Program-made: the position numbers and the translations under genes
The notes under the pieces: generated by a model
What the model saw: only the letters and a program-made list of their open reading frames with translations
Told to the model about the DNA's origin: nothing
The model's database searches: none
Shown here: positions 45,610 through 58,163 of the stretch, one piece after another
How the letters are laid out: each line of letters begins with the position of its first letter
Numbering within the stretch: the first letter of the stretch is position 1
Assembly (NCBI GenBank): GCA_963930655.1
Contig: OZ005619.1
Span: forward strand, 6,988,501 to 7,052,500
Source: Myrica gale
Taxonomy: Eukaryota > Streptophyta > Magnoliopsida > Fagales > Myricaceae
Reading direction: 5' to 3'
Length of the DNA: 64,000 nt

Positions 45610-47881
45610 GAAAATGGTATCAGAGGAAATAGAGCTTTGGGCCAGGAGACATAAGGTATAGATTAGAACCCTAAGAGTTAGCTATGTGTTAGGCATCAAG
45701 TACACTAGACTGGTGACAAAGACTCGTTATGAGAAATCATAGTGAATAAAGACTTTGAAAGTGCAGAATGACACCTAGAGGACCAAAAGAGAATTGGGGA
45801 CTCAGAAAATCGAATGTCACTACTGATGATGTTTTAGAACACATGGCTCGGCTTGTCACTGAACAGGTGCAACAAGGAACAAATGATTATGGTTACCTAA
45901 GGATATGATTACGCAGACCCTGGAAGAAATTTTTATCGAAGTAAGTTTTGATTTTGGTAGACTTCCGAATGGAGTTTGCCGGAACACCTGATTTTAGTCA
46001 GAGGGTCAGATTTTGGCTGAGGAATAGTTATTGCTCTTTGACTTATTAAGGCTTAGGAATTCAAGACAATGAGTTGTTTTGAGGATAATGAATTTTGATA
46101 TTAGACTTGGTCTGCATTTGAGATTATACGGACAGGGAATCGAAGAACTATTGGAGTTTTATACCGCCCAGATAAGGGATTTGTTGATCAATTGTAAAGA
46201 GCTTAAATATGCACTAATGCTTATTTATGAACAGAGTATGATCTTGGATTAGGAAAGAGATATATCTGAGAAGATATTTTACGCTAAGGATTGCTGTTAT
46301 AAGTGCTTATTGATGCCATTAGAATTGACCATGGCATAAGAGACATTGAAATGATGATTAGGGTGCTTCGGGGCCATTAAGATTGATTAGTGATTTTCAT
46401 GATGATACAGTGGTTCATTTGAAGAGTTAAGAGGGTTATAAAGAATGTTTGTCGATTGAATTGCAGAAATTAAGTTGAGGAAACTTGACTACCAATTTTT
46501 CTAAATGTGGAGGATTACCCGAATGCATGAGTAAATCCACTATAATGTAGTCTAATGGTGGTGATCAAATTATAAAGAATGCCTAATTGAAAGTGAGGGG
46601 CATATAGTATTAGCTAATTTGATGGTAATGGAGATGGTGGTTTGACATCATATTAGGCATGAATTGGTTGACAGCGCATGGTGCTCGTATGAATCGTTAT
46701 GATGAGGAAAAGGAGGGGAGACCGGGTTGTTGTTTCCCATGTATGAGAAAAATGGGGCGAAGGCCAGCGAGTATGTCGACCAACTAGGTTGTAAAGAGGT
46801 CCTGAAGGACTTTTAATCCTGGCAAATGATACCGAGAGGGAGGCTGCTACAGTGGAGCAGACCCCAATAGTGAACGAATTTCCCGATGTTTTTCCTAAAG
46901 AAATACCTAGGTTACCCCAGATAGAGAAGTGGAATTGGTACTGAGTTAGAATTACCTTCTAAAGTATCGTATCGAATGGCTCCAGTAGAGCTGAAGGAGC
47001 TAAAGGTTCAAATAGAAGAACTTCTGGAGGAAGGGTTTATACGGCCAAGTGTAAGGTGACTATAAAGAATAGATACACGTTACCTTTATATTGATGACCT
47101 GTTCGATTAAGTTATAACAGACATAAGTATCCTCAAAGATTGACTGGAGATCGAGGTATCATCAGTCGAAGGTGAAGGAAGGAGGTATATCCAAGACGAC
47201 CTTCAGACACGTTATGGTCACTATGAATTCTTGGTGATGCCATTGGGCTGGCCAATACTCCGGCCTCATGTATGGATATGATGAACAGGGTGTTCAAGGA
47301 GTTCTAAGATAAGTTGTGGTTGTCTTTATAGACGATATTTTGATTTAATCAAGAAATAAGCATGAACATGAGAAACATCTAAGGACTGTTCTACAGATTT
47401 TCACGGAGAAGAAGTTGTATGCTAAATTCTCTAAGTGTAAATTTTGGTTGGAGCAAGTCCGATTTTCGGGGCATGTGGTTTCAGGCAAAGGGATTGTCGT
47501 GGAACACGGTAAGGTCGATGATGTAACCTAATGGCCAAGGCCTATAAATGTGAAGGAAATAAGGAGTTTCCTGGGGTTAACAAGATACTACCGAAGGTTC
47601 ATCGAGGGGTTTACAAAGATAGTTATACTATTGACATCGTTGATTAAGAAAAATGTCAAGTTTGAATAGACGTTTGAGTGCGAATAAAATCTTTTGGGAT
47701 TTTAGACCGAATGGGTACCATGACGTACCAGTGGCCCTACCTATGTCTTAGAGTATGAGCCCTTGCACATTAAGGGAACCTTTTTATATGTAGGAGAACC
47801 GATAAGGGTTAGCCAAAAGGGTGAAACAGTTGAGGACAAAAACCAAATTCCGAGGGCGGAATTTTTGTAAGGAGGGGAGGA
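45610..47881 (+). mobile_element. Element H internal region (decayed gag-pol remnant)
   Basis: The primer-binding site TGGTATCAGAGG is at 45615-45626 and a gag start like that of X/Y (ATGACACCTAGAGGACC) at 45769. Protease-like (about 46630-46680), RT-like (about 46860-47660) and C-terminal remnants follow, with the polypurine tract at 47869-47881. It is less than half the length of the X/Y interior and broken in many places. The ends needed in cis are kept while the coding part is not. Confidence 0.88.
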
Positions 47882-50800
47882 TGTGAGACCCCAACTTTTC
47901 ATGTGCTCTGATTATTGCGGAAGAGTATTTGGGTATTTAGTGAAATAATTGGAGGATCATAATTGGGGTGTTGGAATAGGAAGATTTTTAGCACCCTGTT
48001 TTTAGGTAACATTGCTGTGAGATCCCGACCTTACCTTATTGATGTCGTTTATGATTCCCTCAATATGTACGTATGATTAAATGAGTGATTGTTGGTGTAA
48101 GTGTCGACACATTGGAGCATAGTGTCGACACATTAGACTAACACCCGAAAGTTTACCTTTTCTGGAGCCCAAAGTGAATTTTGACTAAGTGTTGTAAGTG
48201 TCGACACCTTGGGTCAAAGTGTCGACACATTAGACCGATACCCGAGAGTTCGCCTTTTTCCAGAACTCCCGTGGATTTTGACCAAGTGATGGAAGTGTCG
48301 ACACCTTGAGTGATGGTGTCGACACATCTAACTGAAACCCGAGAGTTTACATTTTTTCCCACTTTGGCCAAGTGTTGGAAGTGTCGACACCTTGAGTGAT
48401 GGTGTCGACACATCCTACTAAATGTGTTGTAAGTGTCGACACCTTTAGTGATGGTGTCGACACATATAACTAAATCCCTAGAAAATACGTGAGGTGGAAT
48501 TCATGTGAAAAAGGGGGAAATAAGGGAGGGCAGCCTTGTCTTTTCCCCAAGCCCTTTACGTATAAGGCAACCCCCCCCTTTCCCACAAGTCATTTTGCCC
48601 TAGCTCCCCACCGAAGAAGAGAAGAGAAGAAAAGAAAGAAAGAAGAAGGAGAAAAGAAGAAGAAGAAAGGAAGAAGAGAAAGAAAGAGAGAGAGAAGAAG
48701 GTGAGTGCTTATGGCCGGCCAAGCCATACCCATTTTCACCTATGTTCTCTTTTTCTTTTGAATGGTTGATGGTTGTGTGTTGTTAGATTTCTCCTTGAGA
48801 TTCATGTGTTTTCTTTGAAGAAAATGTAGATCTAGTGAGTTTTAGAGAGTTGTATGGATTGTGCACAAAGCCATGGAGAGTGTGGTTAGATTTGGGAATT
48901 TATAAACCCAAGAGAAACCAACTTGCATACTAGGTGTTTGATAAAAGACCAAAGGGAGTGAAATAGATGCAATAACCTTTGTTCTAGTGATGAAATCATT
49001 GTTTTTGGTTGGAAGTTTTGAGTTGTATGTGTAAAGTCTACGTCTTGTATATGAGGTTATATGAGGAGGGCACTTGGGGCAAATTTCGTGGGCGTTGGAT
49101 GATTTTGTACGATGAAGTATGTGTATGACAAAGTATGAGATATTGAACGAGGAATAAGTACGAGATATTGAATGAGGAATAAGGACGATTTTGTATGATG
49201 AAGCGTGAGTAATTGATTGATTACTCTATACGTCTAGTAAACCTATGAATAACAATGGTATGATCCAATTGTAGGTAAAGGGGCATTCAACCCACAAGCA
49301 AGCAAAGTAAGAGGAGCTTACGTTTGTAAGTGAAAATAGTAAGTAGCAACTTACGCTTTACAAAACTGGAATGATACACAGCATGTTTTTATGAATAAGC
49401 ATAACATGTTTATAACCACGCATGACAAGTTATTTCTCAACAAGCATGACATCGTATACGTATTTGTATGAAAGCATGAAAGAAGTTTTTGTGCAAAGGA
49501 AAACATGAAAGGTTTATGAGATATTTGTCATTAAGCACGAACTGTCAAGAGCATTAGAAGCATTTTATGATAAGTTGATTACCAAGCATGACATGAGCAC
49601 GTCATGAGCAATTGCATTTGCATTTATTTGTCTCATAAGAAAGAAGGAGAAATGTTATGCAAATGAAAGTACCATTTTTATGCTACTTATGACAAGTTTT
49701 ATGACAAGTTAATTAAGGAACGAACCCAAGTCGGTCGGTACCGTACCAAGTCAAGAAGGTGCATCCATTCCGAAGGACGTTTACGTGAAGGATGGATGTC
49801 ACCTAGGACACCCATACCGAAGGATGCTTGCAAGAAGGATGGGTAGTCCGGGAGGTATGTGCAATCACACTGAAGGATGCTTGCAAGAAGGTGTGAACCT
49901 CCAAGAGTCGTGTCTAGCCACTGAAGGACATTGAGAAGGTGTGCTAGCTCGACCATATGTAAGGTCCCCAAGGGAAATAGGGGACAGTTCCATCGGGAAC
50001 GCACAACCCTGATGCCAGGGGTAAATGGAGCTCGAGTAGCCCATAGGATAAGAATGGAAAAGATTTTCCAAAAGAAAGAGCTTTATAAGTATAAGAGATG
50101 TTTTCAAGAGCAAGTGCATGTGCATATGCAATCATGAGGCATACACGTGCATCACGATTCATGATCATGCATGAATTACATATGTATACATGATATTTAA
50201 AGTTCAAGTTTATGACTATTTCAAGTTAAGGCTCATGATATTTCAAGTTGTACTTGAATTACATTATGTTCAAGTTTATGATTATTTCAAGTTTAAGCGC
50301 ATGCTTATGATTTTAAGTCAAGTGCATGCTTATGATTTTAAGTTCATTATGATATCGAGTTCATGATGATTTCAAGTTTAAAAGCAAGTGTATGAATTCA
50401 AGTTCATATTCCCAAACCATGATTTCAAGCTCATGTTTTAATTATAATTCCTTACTGAGTCTTTCGACTCACAGATGTTTTAAATTGTATCATTCCAGAT
50501 AACAATTCAGGTGGGAAAATTTAGAAGAGGGACCGATGGGAACGTCCTCATCTCTCTTTGTTGTTCATTAAAGGTTAGATGTAATTTTGAAGAGTCATCA
50601 TGAGCCTCCGTTGTGTGGTGGTCATGGGTTATTCGGACTATTAGAGTTCAAGGTTTTTGATGTCTAGTATCTTAGTCGTGGTTATCAGAATCAGAAGTTG
50701 AAGAGTTCATAGGAAGTACTATCAGGCATCCTGTGAATGTCTATGTTATGTGTATAAGGATTCAAGATGTATTACTTATATGTTATGAGTAGGTCCATAT

Positions 50801-51063
50801 AAAGGTTTTGTTGGAATCCCTTAGGACTTGTACTTCAGTCATGCAGACATGACATGTAATTTGGATGCTTTCACTATTGCCGTTGTAGTCAATTGTGTAA
50901 GTTGAAGTTTATGTAAATCTCTTTGGCCCATCTCTCTCAGTTGTAGGTGTTTTATTATAAAAAAAAAATCCGCTGCATGATTAAGAGAAACGCTGGAACA
51001 TTCATTGAGTGGATGTTCGCGGCTGTCATTAACCCCCTTCGGGCTAGCGTTCGGGGCGTGACA
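47882..51063 (+). mobile_element. Element H 3' LTR (3182 bp)
   Basis: It is almost identical to the 5' LTR, including the internal second head at 48016, palindromes at 48101-48463, and dyad arms at 49366-49378 and 50486-50498. It is followed by the target duplication CTAAG. Confidence 0.92.
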
Positions 51064-51068
51064 CTAAG

Positions 51069-53344
51069 TCACCCACCCGAAAAAGGAAGAAGGAAGAAGA
51101 GAAAGAAGATGGAAGAAGGAAGAAGGAAGAAGGAAGAAGGAGAAGAAAAGAAGGAGGAAGAGGAGAGAAGCAAGGTAAATCCTTGCTGGCCGAAAATCGT
51201 GCTACACTCTCTCTCTCTCTCTCTCTATTCTCTTCTTGTTTCCTCTTGTTGGTTGGTTGTGGTTTGATGGTAGTTTGTCTAAGTAGTTTTCTCCTTGTGA
51301 TTCATGGATGTTTAGTGTGGATCTATGCATGTTCAAGGTAGATCTTGTAAGTGTTTAAGTGTAGCATAGATTTTTACATGAGAACATGTGGAAAAATGGC
51401 TAGATCTGAAATGAAGGTTCAAGAGAAAGTGGTTATGTGCTCTAGGTGTTTGATAAAAGGCCTAAGAGGGGATTGAAACCTAAGTTGAGCAAGTATGGCC
51501 GAATCTAGGGGTTGATGCATTCGATTGTGTATGTATGCTAGTCATATTGAGAACCACAAAGCCCTAAGTGTTAGAGTTAGGTTCAGATCTGGAAAAAGGG
51601 GCAAGAGGACCAATAATGCACACTAGGTGTTTGGTTAAAAGCCCAAGAGAAATGGGTAAACGCAATGGTGTTAACTTGATGAATATGGAACCATAGTTTT
51701 GTCATAAACTTTGAGTTGGAGTTGTAAAAGTGGGAGGAATGAGAAATAATGGTTGCTGTTATGAGATGTTAAGTTAGCCTTGGATGTTGGTTGTGACATG
51801 TAGAGATTCGGATTTTGGTTGTTGGAGATTGGAGAGTTTGAAAGATTATTGTGATTACTGGAGTTTACATATGCAGATTTCAAGGCTGGAATAGAAAGTG
51901 TGTTTTGTTGCATTGGTGGTTATCTCTTGATATTTTAGTCCAAATTTTACGGGGTTGGTCTTGGAATTTGTTTCAAGATAAGAAAGAGAGCGTTTTAAGA
52001 TAACTTGCATGTGAATTAGAGGTATGACGAATATGTTATGATATGAAAAATTAGTGTGAGGGTCAATTAAAACAGATTCGTGTGAGTAATGTATTGATTA
52101 CTGTATACGTTTAGTGAACCTATGAATGACAATAGTACGGTTCATTGTAGGTAACGAGACGCTCGATACTCAAGCAAGCCTAAGGTAAGTGAAAATCTTT
52201 ACAAACTGGAATGATACACTGCATGAAGAATATTTATGAATAAGCATATCAAGTATGATATATCAAGCATGACATTACCAAGCACGACATGAATGCATCA
52301 TGATCATTTGCATTCATTTTCCTCATGAGAAATGAGACATTTTATGCAAATGAAAGTACCATTTTTATGCTACTTTATGACAAGTTTTATGACAAGTTAA
52401 TTAACGAACCCAAGTCGGTCGGTACCGTACCAAGTCAAGAAGGTGCATCCATACCGAAGGACGTTTACGTGAAGGATGGATGTCACCTAGGACACCCATA
52501 CCGAAGGATGCTTGCAAGAAGGATGGGTAGTCCATGAGGTAAGTGCAATCACACTGAAGGATGCTTGCAAGAAGGTGTGAACCTCAAGGGTCGTGTCTAG
52601 CCACTGAAGGACGAATGAGAGAAGGTGAGCTAGCTCGACCATATGTAAGGTCCCTAAGGGAAATAAGGGACTGTTCCTACGGGAACGCACAACCCTGATG
52701 TCAGGGGTAAAAGAGGGCAAGTGGCCCATAAGATAAGATGTGAATTGATTTTTACAAAAGCAAGAGTAAATGCATGTGCATTATACATGCATCACGATTC
52801 ATAATCAGGCATGCATCGCATTATGTTTACATGACTATGATTTCAAGTTCAAGTGCATGCTTACAATTTCAAACCCATGTTTTTTTAGCTATAATTCCTT
52901 ACTGAGTCTTTCGACTCACAGTTTTAAATTGTATCATTCCAGATGATGTTACAGGGGTGGAATCTTAAGAAGAGGACCTTGAACCCTAGGAGAAGGGTTG
53001 ATGAAACATCTCTCTCTTGTTTGCTAACGTTAGGAAAGATTTAGCTAATTTTTGTAAAAGCCGGCATGAGCCACCGTGATGTGGTGGTCATGGGTTTCAT
53101 TTGGCTTAGTTAGTTAATGTTTTAACTGGTTGATATTTCGGAGATTATGTTTAACTACCTTGAGTTAACAATGGAAAGTATGTTCTTATGTACGTTATAC
53201 GCTAGCATCTTAAGGCTTCTTTTATCATTGAGGCATAAATGTTATTTCCGCTGCAAGTATAGTAGTAAGTACGCTTGAGCGTCCCATGCCGGGAATGCTC
53301 GCGGCTGTCATTAGCCTCGTTTAGCTAGCGTTCGGGGCGTGACA
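51069..53344 (+). mobile_element. LTR f (X type), second segment
   Basis: It resumes after element H with the purine tract and GCAAG|GTAAAT. It carries dyad arms at 52206-52218 and 52930-52942 and ends GTGACA at 53344. The next 5 bp, AAGAG, are the partner of the duplication at 12578-12582. Confidence 0.93.
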
Positions 53345-53349
53345 AAGAG

Positions 53350-53906
53350 AGAAGCTCTGCACCAACTGAGAAGGACTGCTCATTCACCATCAAATTTCGA
53401 GTCTTCTAGTGTAAATCTATCTTCTCTCCTACCCTTGTACCTCATATTTTAATATTCGGCTTCAAGAGCCTATACTTGAGCTTTACACCTTCTACCCAAT
53501 TCATTTAAACTTTGAGAGTGTTGGGTAAACACTGGGTCCTACTTGTGAGAGTAGAAGAAATCCTCTAGGTTGTGAGGATTTGTGAAGAGTTTAAACGTAA
53601 TATTGAAAATGCTTGTAACGGTTCCTTAGCACCCCGGAAACTAAGATGTACTTGCTATTCGATTATAGTGAGGGAAGCCCAAGGAAGTCATTTGCATTGG
53701 GGGTGGATGTAGGCAAGTATTTTGGCCGAACCACCTTAAAACTACGGTGTTATCTCTTCAACCTTTATCTTCGTAAATTTCTTTATTTCTCTACTGCTTT
53801 GGTTTATTGTGATTATTTTTGAATTGATGTTTAAAATCTCCTGAAAATAGTTAATTGTTATTAAAACTCAATTCACCCCCCTCTTGGGTTGCTACATAGC
53901 CATTCA
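53350..53906 (+). mobile_element. Copia-1 5' LTR, third segment (3' end)
   Basis: It continues the LTR broken at 12582. It ends with CAATTCACCCCCCTCTTGGG and a terminal CA at 53906, a typical end for Sirevirus-like copia LTRs; copia-2 has the same block at about 58069-58088. A primer-site-like TGGTATAAGAGT follows at 53909-53920. Without the insertions the LTR would be about 1.3 kb. Confidence 0.8.
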
Positions 53907-53939
53907 ATTGGTATAAGAGTTGAGGTTTCAACTCTTTTA

Positions 53940-56900
53940 ATGACAACCATTGTTAGTATCTCCTTAGCTGAAGGTGAATCCGCAAATAGATCACCTCTCT
54001 TCAATGGAACATGTTATAACTATTGGAAAGCTAGAATGAGAATTTATATTCAAGCCATAGATTACGATGTATTGAGAATAATCTCAAATGGCTCTAGATT
54101 TCCTAGAAACAAGGAAGGTATATTGAATGATGAAAAGGAATTTGATGATGATAATTTGAAACTCATGTCTTTGAACTCAAAAGCTATGAATGTGTTATAT
54201 TGTGCTTTAGATTCAAATGAGTTTAATCGAATTTTCGGTTGTGAGACCGCAAAGCAAATTTGGGATAAATTACAAGTAACTCATGAAGGTACAAGTCAAG
54301 TAAAGGAATCAAAAATAAGTATGCATGTACATAATTATGAGCTCTTCAAAATGAAATCCGATGATCATCCATGTTTACTCACTTTACATATATTATAAAT
54401 GGTCCTAAATCCCTCGGTAAAGAATAACGATGAAATGATGAGAAAAATTCTTAGGTGCTTGCCTAAAGCTTGGGAACCCAAAGTAACTGTCATTCAAGAG
54501 ACTAAAGACTTGGCCAAGCTCTCATTAGATGAACTCATGGGTTCTCTCATGACACATGTGATGGACCGAGCAAAGGGAGATAAGGAAGAAGGCAAAGGAA
54601 AAAGGGGAATTGCCCTGAAAGCCTCATACTCAAGTAGTGATGAGTCTTCGGAAGACGATGAAGAAATGTCATTATTCACCAAGAAGTTCAAAAACTCCTT
54701 TTGGAAGAAACAAGGGGATAGAAGATTTCAAAGAAAGACAAGCCACAAAGGGGATAGTAGCAAAAAGAATGAGATTATCTGTTTTGGATGCAAAAAACCG
54801 GGTCACATAAAGACGGATTGTCCCAACCTTGAAACCCACAAGAAATCCAAGAATTTCAAAGACAAGAAGAAAGTCTTCTTGGCTGCATGGGGAGAATCCG
54901 ATGATAGTGATAGTGATAGTGAAAGTGATGTGGAAGAAGTGGCAAACCTATGCTTTATGACAAAGGATGATGACGAAGAGGTACAAGAATCTTCAACTTC
55001 TTCATTCTCTTTTGATGATTTGCAAGAAGCCTTTAATGAACAAACAATACATTGAACTAAAAAACATTTTTTCAAAGTAATGTTGTCTCAAAAAGAACTA
55101 TGAATTGCTTATTCAAGAAAGTGACTCCTTAAAATACCAAGTTGTTTCTCTTAAAAAGAATCTTGCAAAAGTCACAAAAGAAAAGACAAATGTTATACAT
55201 GAAGAGTCAATTGATTTAAAATTAGAAAACAATTGTTTGAAAGAAAAAGTTGAATCTCTTACTCAAGATATTGCTAGATTTACTCAAGGAAAGAAAAACC
55301 TTGAAATTCTTCTTGGCTCACAAAGGTGCTGCTTTAACAAAAGTGGCATTCGGTATAATTCTTTCAAGAATCAAAAATCCTATTCCTATATGATTACAAA
55401 GTCTTCTCCATCATTTATTATGTTCAACTTTTGTTGGAAAAATGGACACATTTCACATAATTGTCCAACAAGAAAGAAAACAACTCAAGGAATCAAATTT
55501 GTTTGGATTCAAAAAGATAAGGTGAAAGAATTTGATTCTAACACCAAAGGACCCAAAATGATTTGGGTACCAAAGATAAAAAATTGATTTTTTTTTGCAG
55601 GTATGCTTGAAGTCCAAAAACACAAAGGAACATTGGGTTCTTGATAGTGGATGCTCCAAGCACATGACTGGAGACAAGAGTTGGTTCAGCTCTCTTTGTC
55701 TCAAAGAAAAGGGTTCAGTTACCTTTGGTGATAATGACAAAGGGAAAATACTTGACATTGGTAGCATTGGTATGTATCCTAATCCCAAAATTAAAAATGT
55801 ACTCCTTGTTGATGGGTTAAAACACAATCTTCTTAGTATAAGTCAATTATGTGATAAAGGAAACCGTGTTATCTTTGAATCATCTATGTGTTTTGTTGAA
55901 AACATAGAAAGCAAGAAAGTCTTGTTTGTTGGGCTCAGATTTGAAAATGTGTATACAGTTCATTTAGAGAGCATGTCATCAGAAAACATAAAATGTCTTT
56001 CAGCTCTAAATGATAAGGACAGTTGGTTGTTGCATAGAAGACTTGCTCATGCAAGTATGAACTTGATTTAAAAATTAGCCAAAAAGAATTTAGTTTCCGA
56101 TTGCCTAACCTCATTTTTGAAAAGAACAAAATTTGTGAGGCTTGTCAAAAAGGCAAAACAAACCAAAAACTCTTTTTAGCCTAAAAATGTTGTGTCCACT
56201 TCTAGACCACTTCAACTTCTACACATGGATTTATTTGGTCCAACCCGAACACTAAGTTTGGGTGGCAAGCGTTATGGCTTTGTTGTAGTTGATGATTTTA
56301 GTAGATTCACATGGGTTATATTTCTAACTCATAAAGATGATGTTTTCATGCCTTTGAAAAACTTAGCAAGATTATTCAAAATGAAAAAGGTTTTGCTATT
56401 TCAAGCATAAGGAGTGATCATGGTAAAGAATTTGAAAATTCCTCCTTTGAAAATTTTTGTAGTGAAAATGGTAATAGCCACAACTTTTCGGCTCCTAGAA
56501 CTCCTCAACAAAATGGTGTTGTAGAGAGGAAGAATAGGACTCTTGAAGAAATGACTAGAACCTTGCTATGTGAAAGCAACCTGCCTAACTATTTCTGGGC
56601 TGAGGTCGTTAGCACAAGTTGTTATGTTATGAATCGTTACATGATTAGACTCATTCTTAAAAAAACCCCTTATGAGCTATGGAATGAAAGAAAACCCAAT
56701 ATTTGCTACTTTCATGTCTTTGGTTGCAAATGTTTTGTGCTCAACAACAACAAAGACAATTTGGGTAAGTTTGATGCTAAGGCGGATACATGTATATTTC
56801 TTGGGTACTCAACTTCTAGTAAATCATTTCGTGTTTTCAATAAACGTACCTTAGTTGTAGAAGAATCAATTCATGTTGCTTTTGATGAATCTGACATACT

Positions 56901-57426
56901 TGTGAGAAAAGATGATGAGGATATTGTAGATCTAAATAAAGAAGTTGAAAAGCTTACAATTGACAAGGACAAAGTAGACACTCTTGAGAAAGAGCAAGAA
57001 CTCCAAAGCATTCAACAAGAGTCTCAACAAAATAAAGATGATTTACCAAAATCATTGAAATACATCAAAAGTCATCATCTTCAGCAAATCATTGGTGATG
57101 TAGAAAATGGGGTAAGCATTCGCTCTTCCTTAAGTCAATCTAATAATTTTGCTTTACTTTCACAACTTGAGCCTAAAAACTTTTTTGAGGTAAAAGATGA
57201 TGAAAGTTGGATCCATGCCATGGAAGATGAACTAAAACAATTTGAAAAAAACCATGTATGACATCTAGTTCCTAGACCCAAGGATTATCCTATCATTGGT
57301 ACAAAATGGGTTTTAGAAACAAAATAGATGAATCTGGAAAAGTTGTAAGGAACAAAGCAAGATTAGTAGCCCAAGGATACAATCAAGAAGAAGGAATAAA
57401 TTTTGATGAAACTTTTGCACCCATTC
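53940..57426 (+). mobile_element. Copia-1 internal region: gag to RT (partial)
   Basis: This is a Ty1/copia interior in the usual order. Gag carries the SPLFNGTCYNYWKARM motif, a zinc knuckle (CFGCKKPGHIKTDC near 54781) and a second knuckle (near 55431-55460). The protease DSGCSKHM lies near 55639. The pre-integrase and integrase core span about 56020-56600 (HMDLFGPTR, RTPQQNGVVERKNR) and RT starts at about 57180. It stops near 57426 at the copia-2 LTR piece. It is broken, with several breaks. Two knuckles and an initiator-Met primer site fit the Sirevirus (SIRE/Maximus) group. No 3' LTR is seen in the window. Confidence 0.85.
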
Positions 57427-58108
57427 GACCGACTCGTTTTAACAGTTCACTCTAACGGCTATAAACGACTATTTTTCTCATGAGGTCTATATAAAGTCAT
57501 TCCCACGCCTTGAAACATAACTCAATCGTCCATAATCATTTACAAAGGCTTTGAGTGATCAAAAATCTTCCAATCTTTATTCAAACATCATACACACATA
57601 TTCTTCATTTTCACATCCTTGTTATTGTGTGAAGCCTAAGAGCTAGTTATTTCTCATTGTAACATTTACTCCATCAAGGGAGTTTTAGAGGGGAATTTTG
57701 TTCAACCATACACATTCCTAAGAGAGTGATTCTCTTGCATCCTTTCGGTGAGTGTTGTTCATCAAAAGAAGGAGTTTGGAGAGGTTTGTTCTCAAACTCG
57801 TTCTTGAGGCTTGAAGATGGTTTTTCTCAAGCTCAAGTGTAAGGAAACCGTTCCCTTGGTTGAAGGGAGAATAGTGGAGAAACCTCAAGACTCGGTAAAG
57901 GAACTTGAGGGGTGGACGTAGGCGGGCTTGCCGAACCACCTAAATATTGTGTTTGCTTCTCTTCCCTTATCTCTTTATTTGTGCCACTAGTTTATTGCTT
58001 TAAAGTTTTCTCTTGTAGCTAGCAAACACACTCTTTGGGATAATTTTTGAAAAAGTTTTGAAACCCAATTCACCCCCCTCTTGGGTTGCCTTAATCCTAG
58101 GAATATCA
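57427..58108 (+). mobile_element. Copia-2 5' LTR, partial (about 680 bp)
   Basis: It ends ...CACCCCCCTCTTGGGTTGCC...ATATCA at 58108, followed by a primer site TGGTATCGGAGC (58111-58122). The left edge abuts RT sequence of copia-1 without a clear TG start, so the LTR is probably incomplete. It lacks the GTGTCGACAC module of the copia-1 LTR. Confidence 0.75.
57486..57497 (+). promoter_or_regulatory. TATA-like box in the copia-2 LTR
   Basis: TCTATATAAAGT sits about 620 bp before the LTR end, a plausible start of the R region. It is predicted from sequence only. Confidence 0.4.
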
Positions 58109-58163
58109 ATTGGTATCGGAGCTTGGTGTTCACTTTAGCAAGATTTAAAAATCTTGAGTTAGA

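Larger units (their letters stand above)
42428..51063 (+). mobile_element. Element H: young non-autonomous gypsy element (8636 bp)
   Basis: It is flanked by the 5-bp direct repeat CTAAG (42423-42427, 51064-51068). The structure is a 5' LTR (42428-45609), a short interior of 2272 bp and a 3' LTR (47882-51063), with primer site and polypurine tract in place. The LTRs differ at only about seven positions that I could see in 3182 bp, so the insertion is very young (about 0.1 million years at 1.3e-8 per site per year). The interior carries only decayed gag, protease, RT and C-terminal remnants with many breaks and cannot have supplied its own proteins. It was probably mobilised in trans by a relative such as the X/Y family. 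Confidence 0.9.
12583..53344 (+). mobile_element. 40.8-kb Ty3/gypsy (Tekay/Del chromovirus) array
   Basis: The whole block starts TGTGAGATCCC and ends GGGGCGTGACA, and it is flanked by the 5-bp direct repeat AAGAG (12578-12582 and 53345-53349). It reads as one insertion into the copia-1 LTR that was then remodelled in place. The order is LTR a, internal 1 (5' part), LTR b (3' part), internal 2 (3' part), LTR c, internal 3 (5' part), LTR d, internal 4, LTR e, internal 5, LTR f; element H is inserted in LTR f. LTRs a, c and f are one sequence type (X), and b, d and e another (Y). The clade call rests on the domain order with integrase before a C-terminal chromodomain-like segment, long LTRs and tRNA-Met priming. 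Confidence 0.9.
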
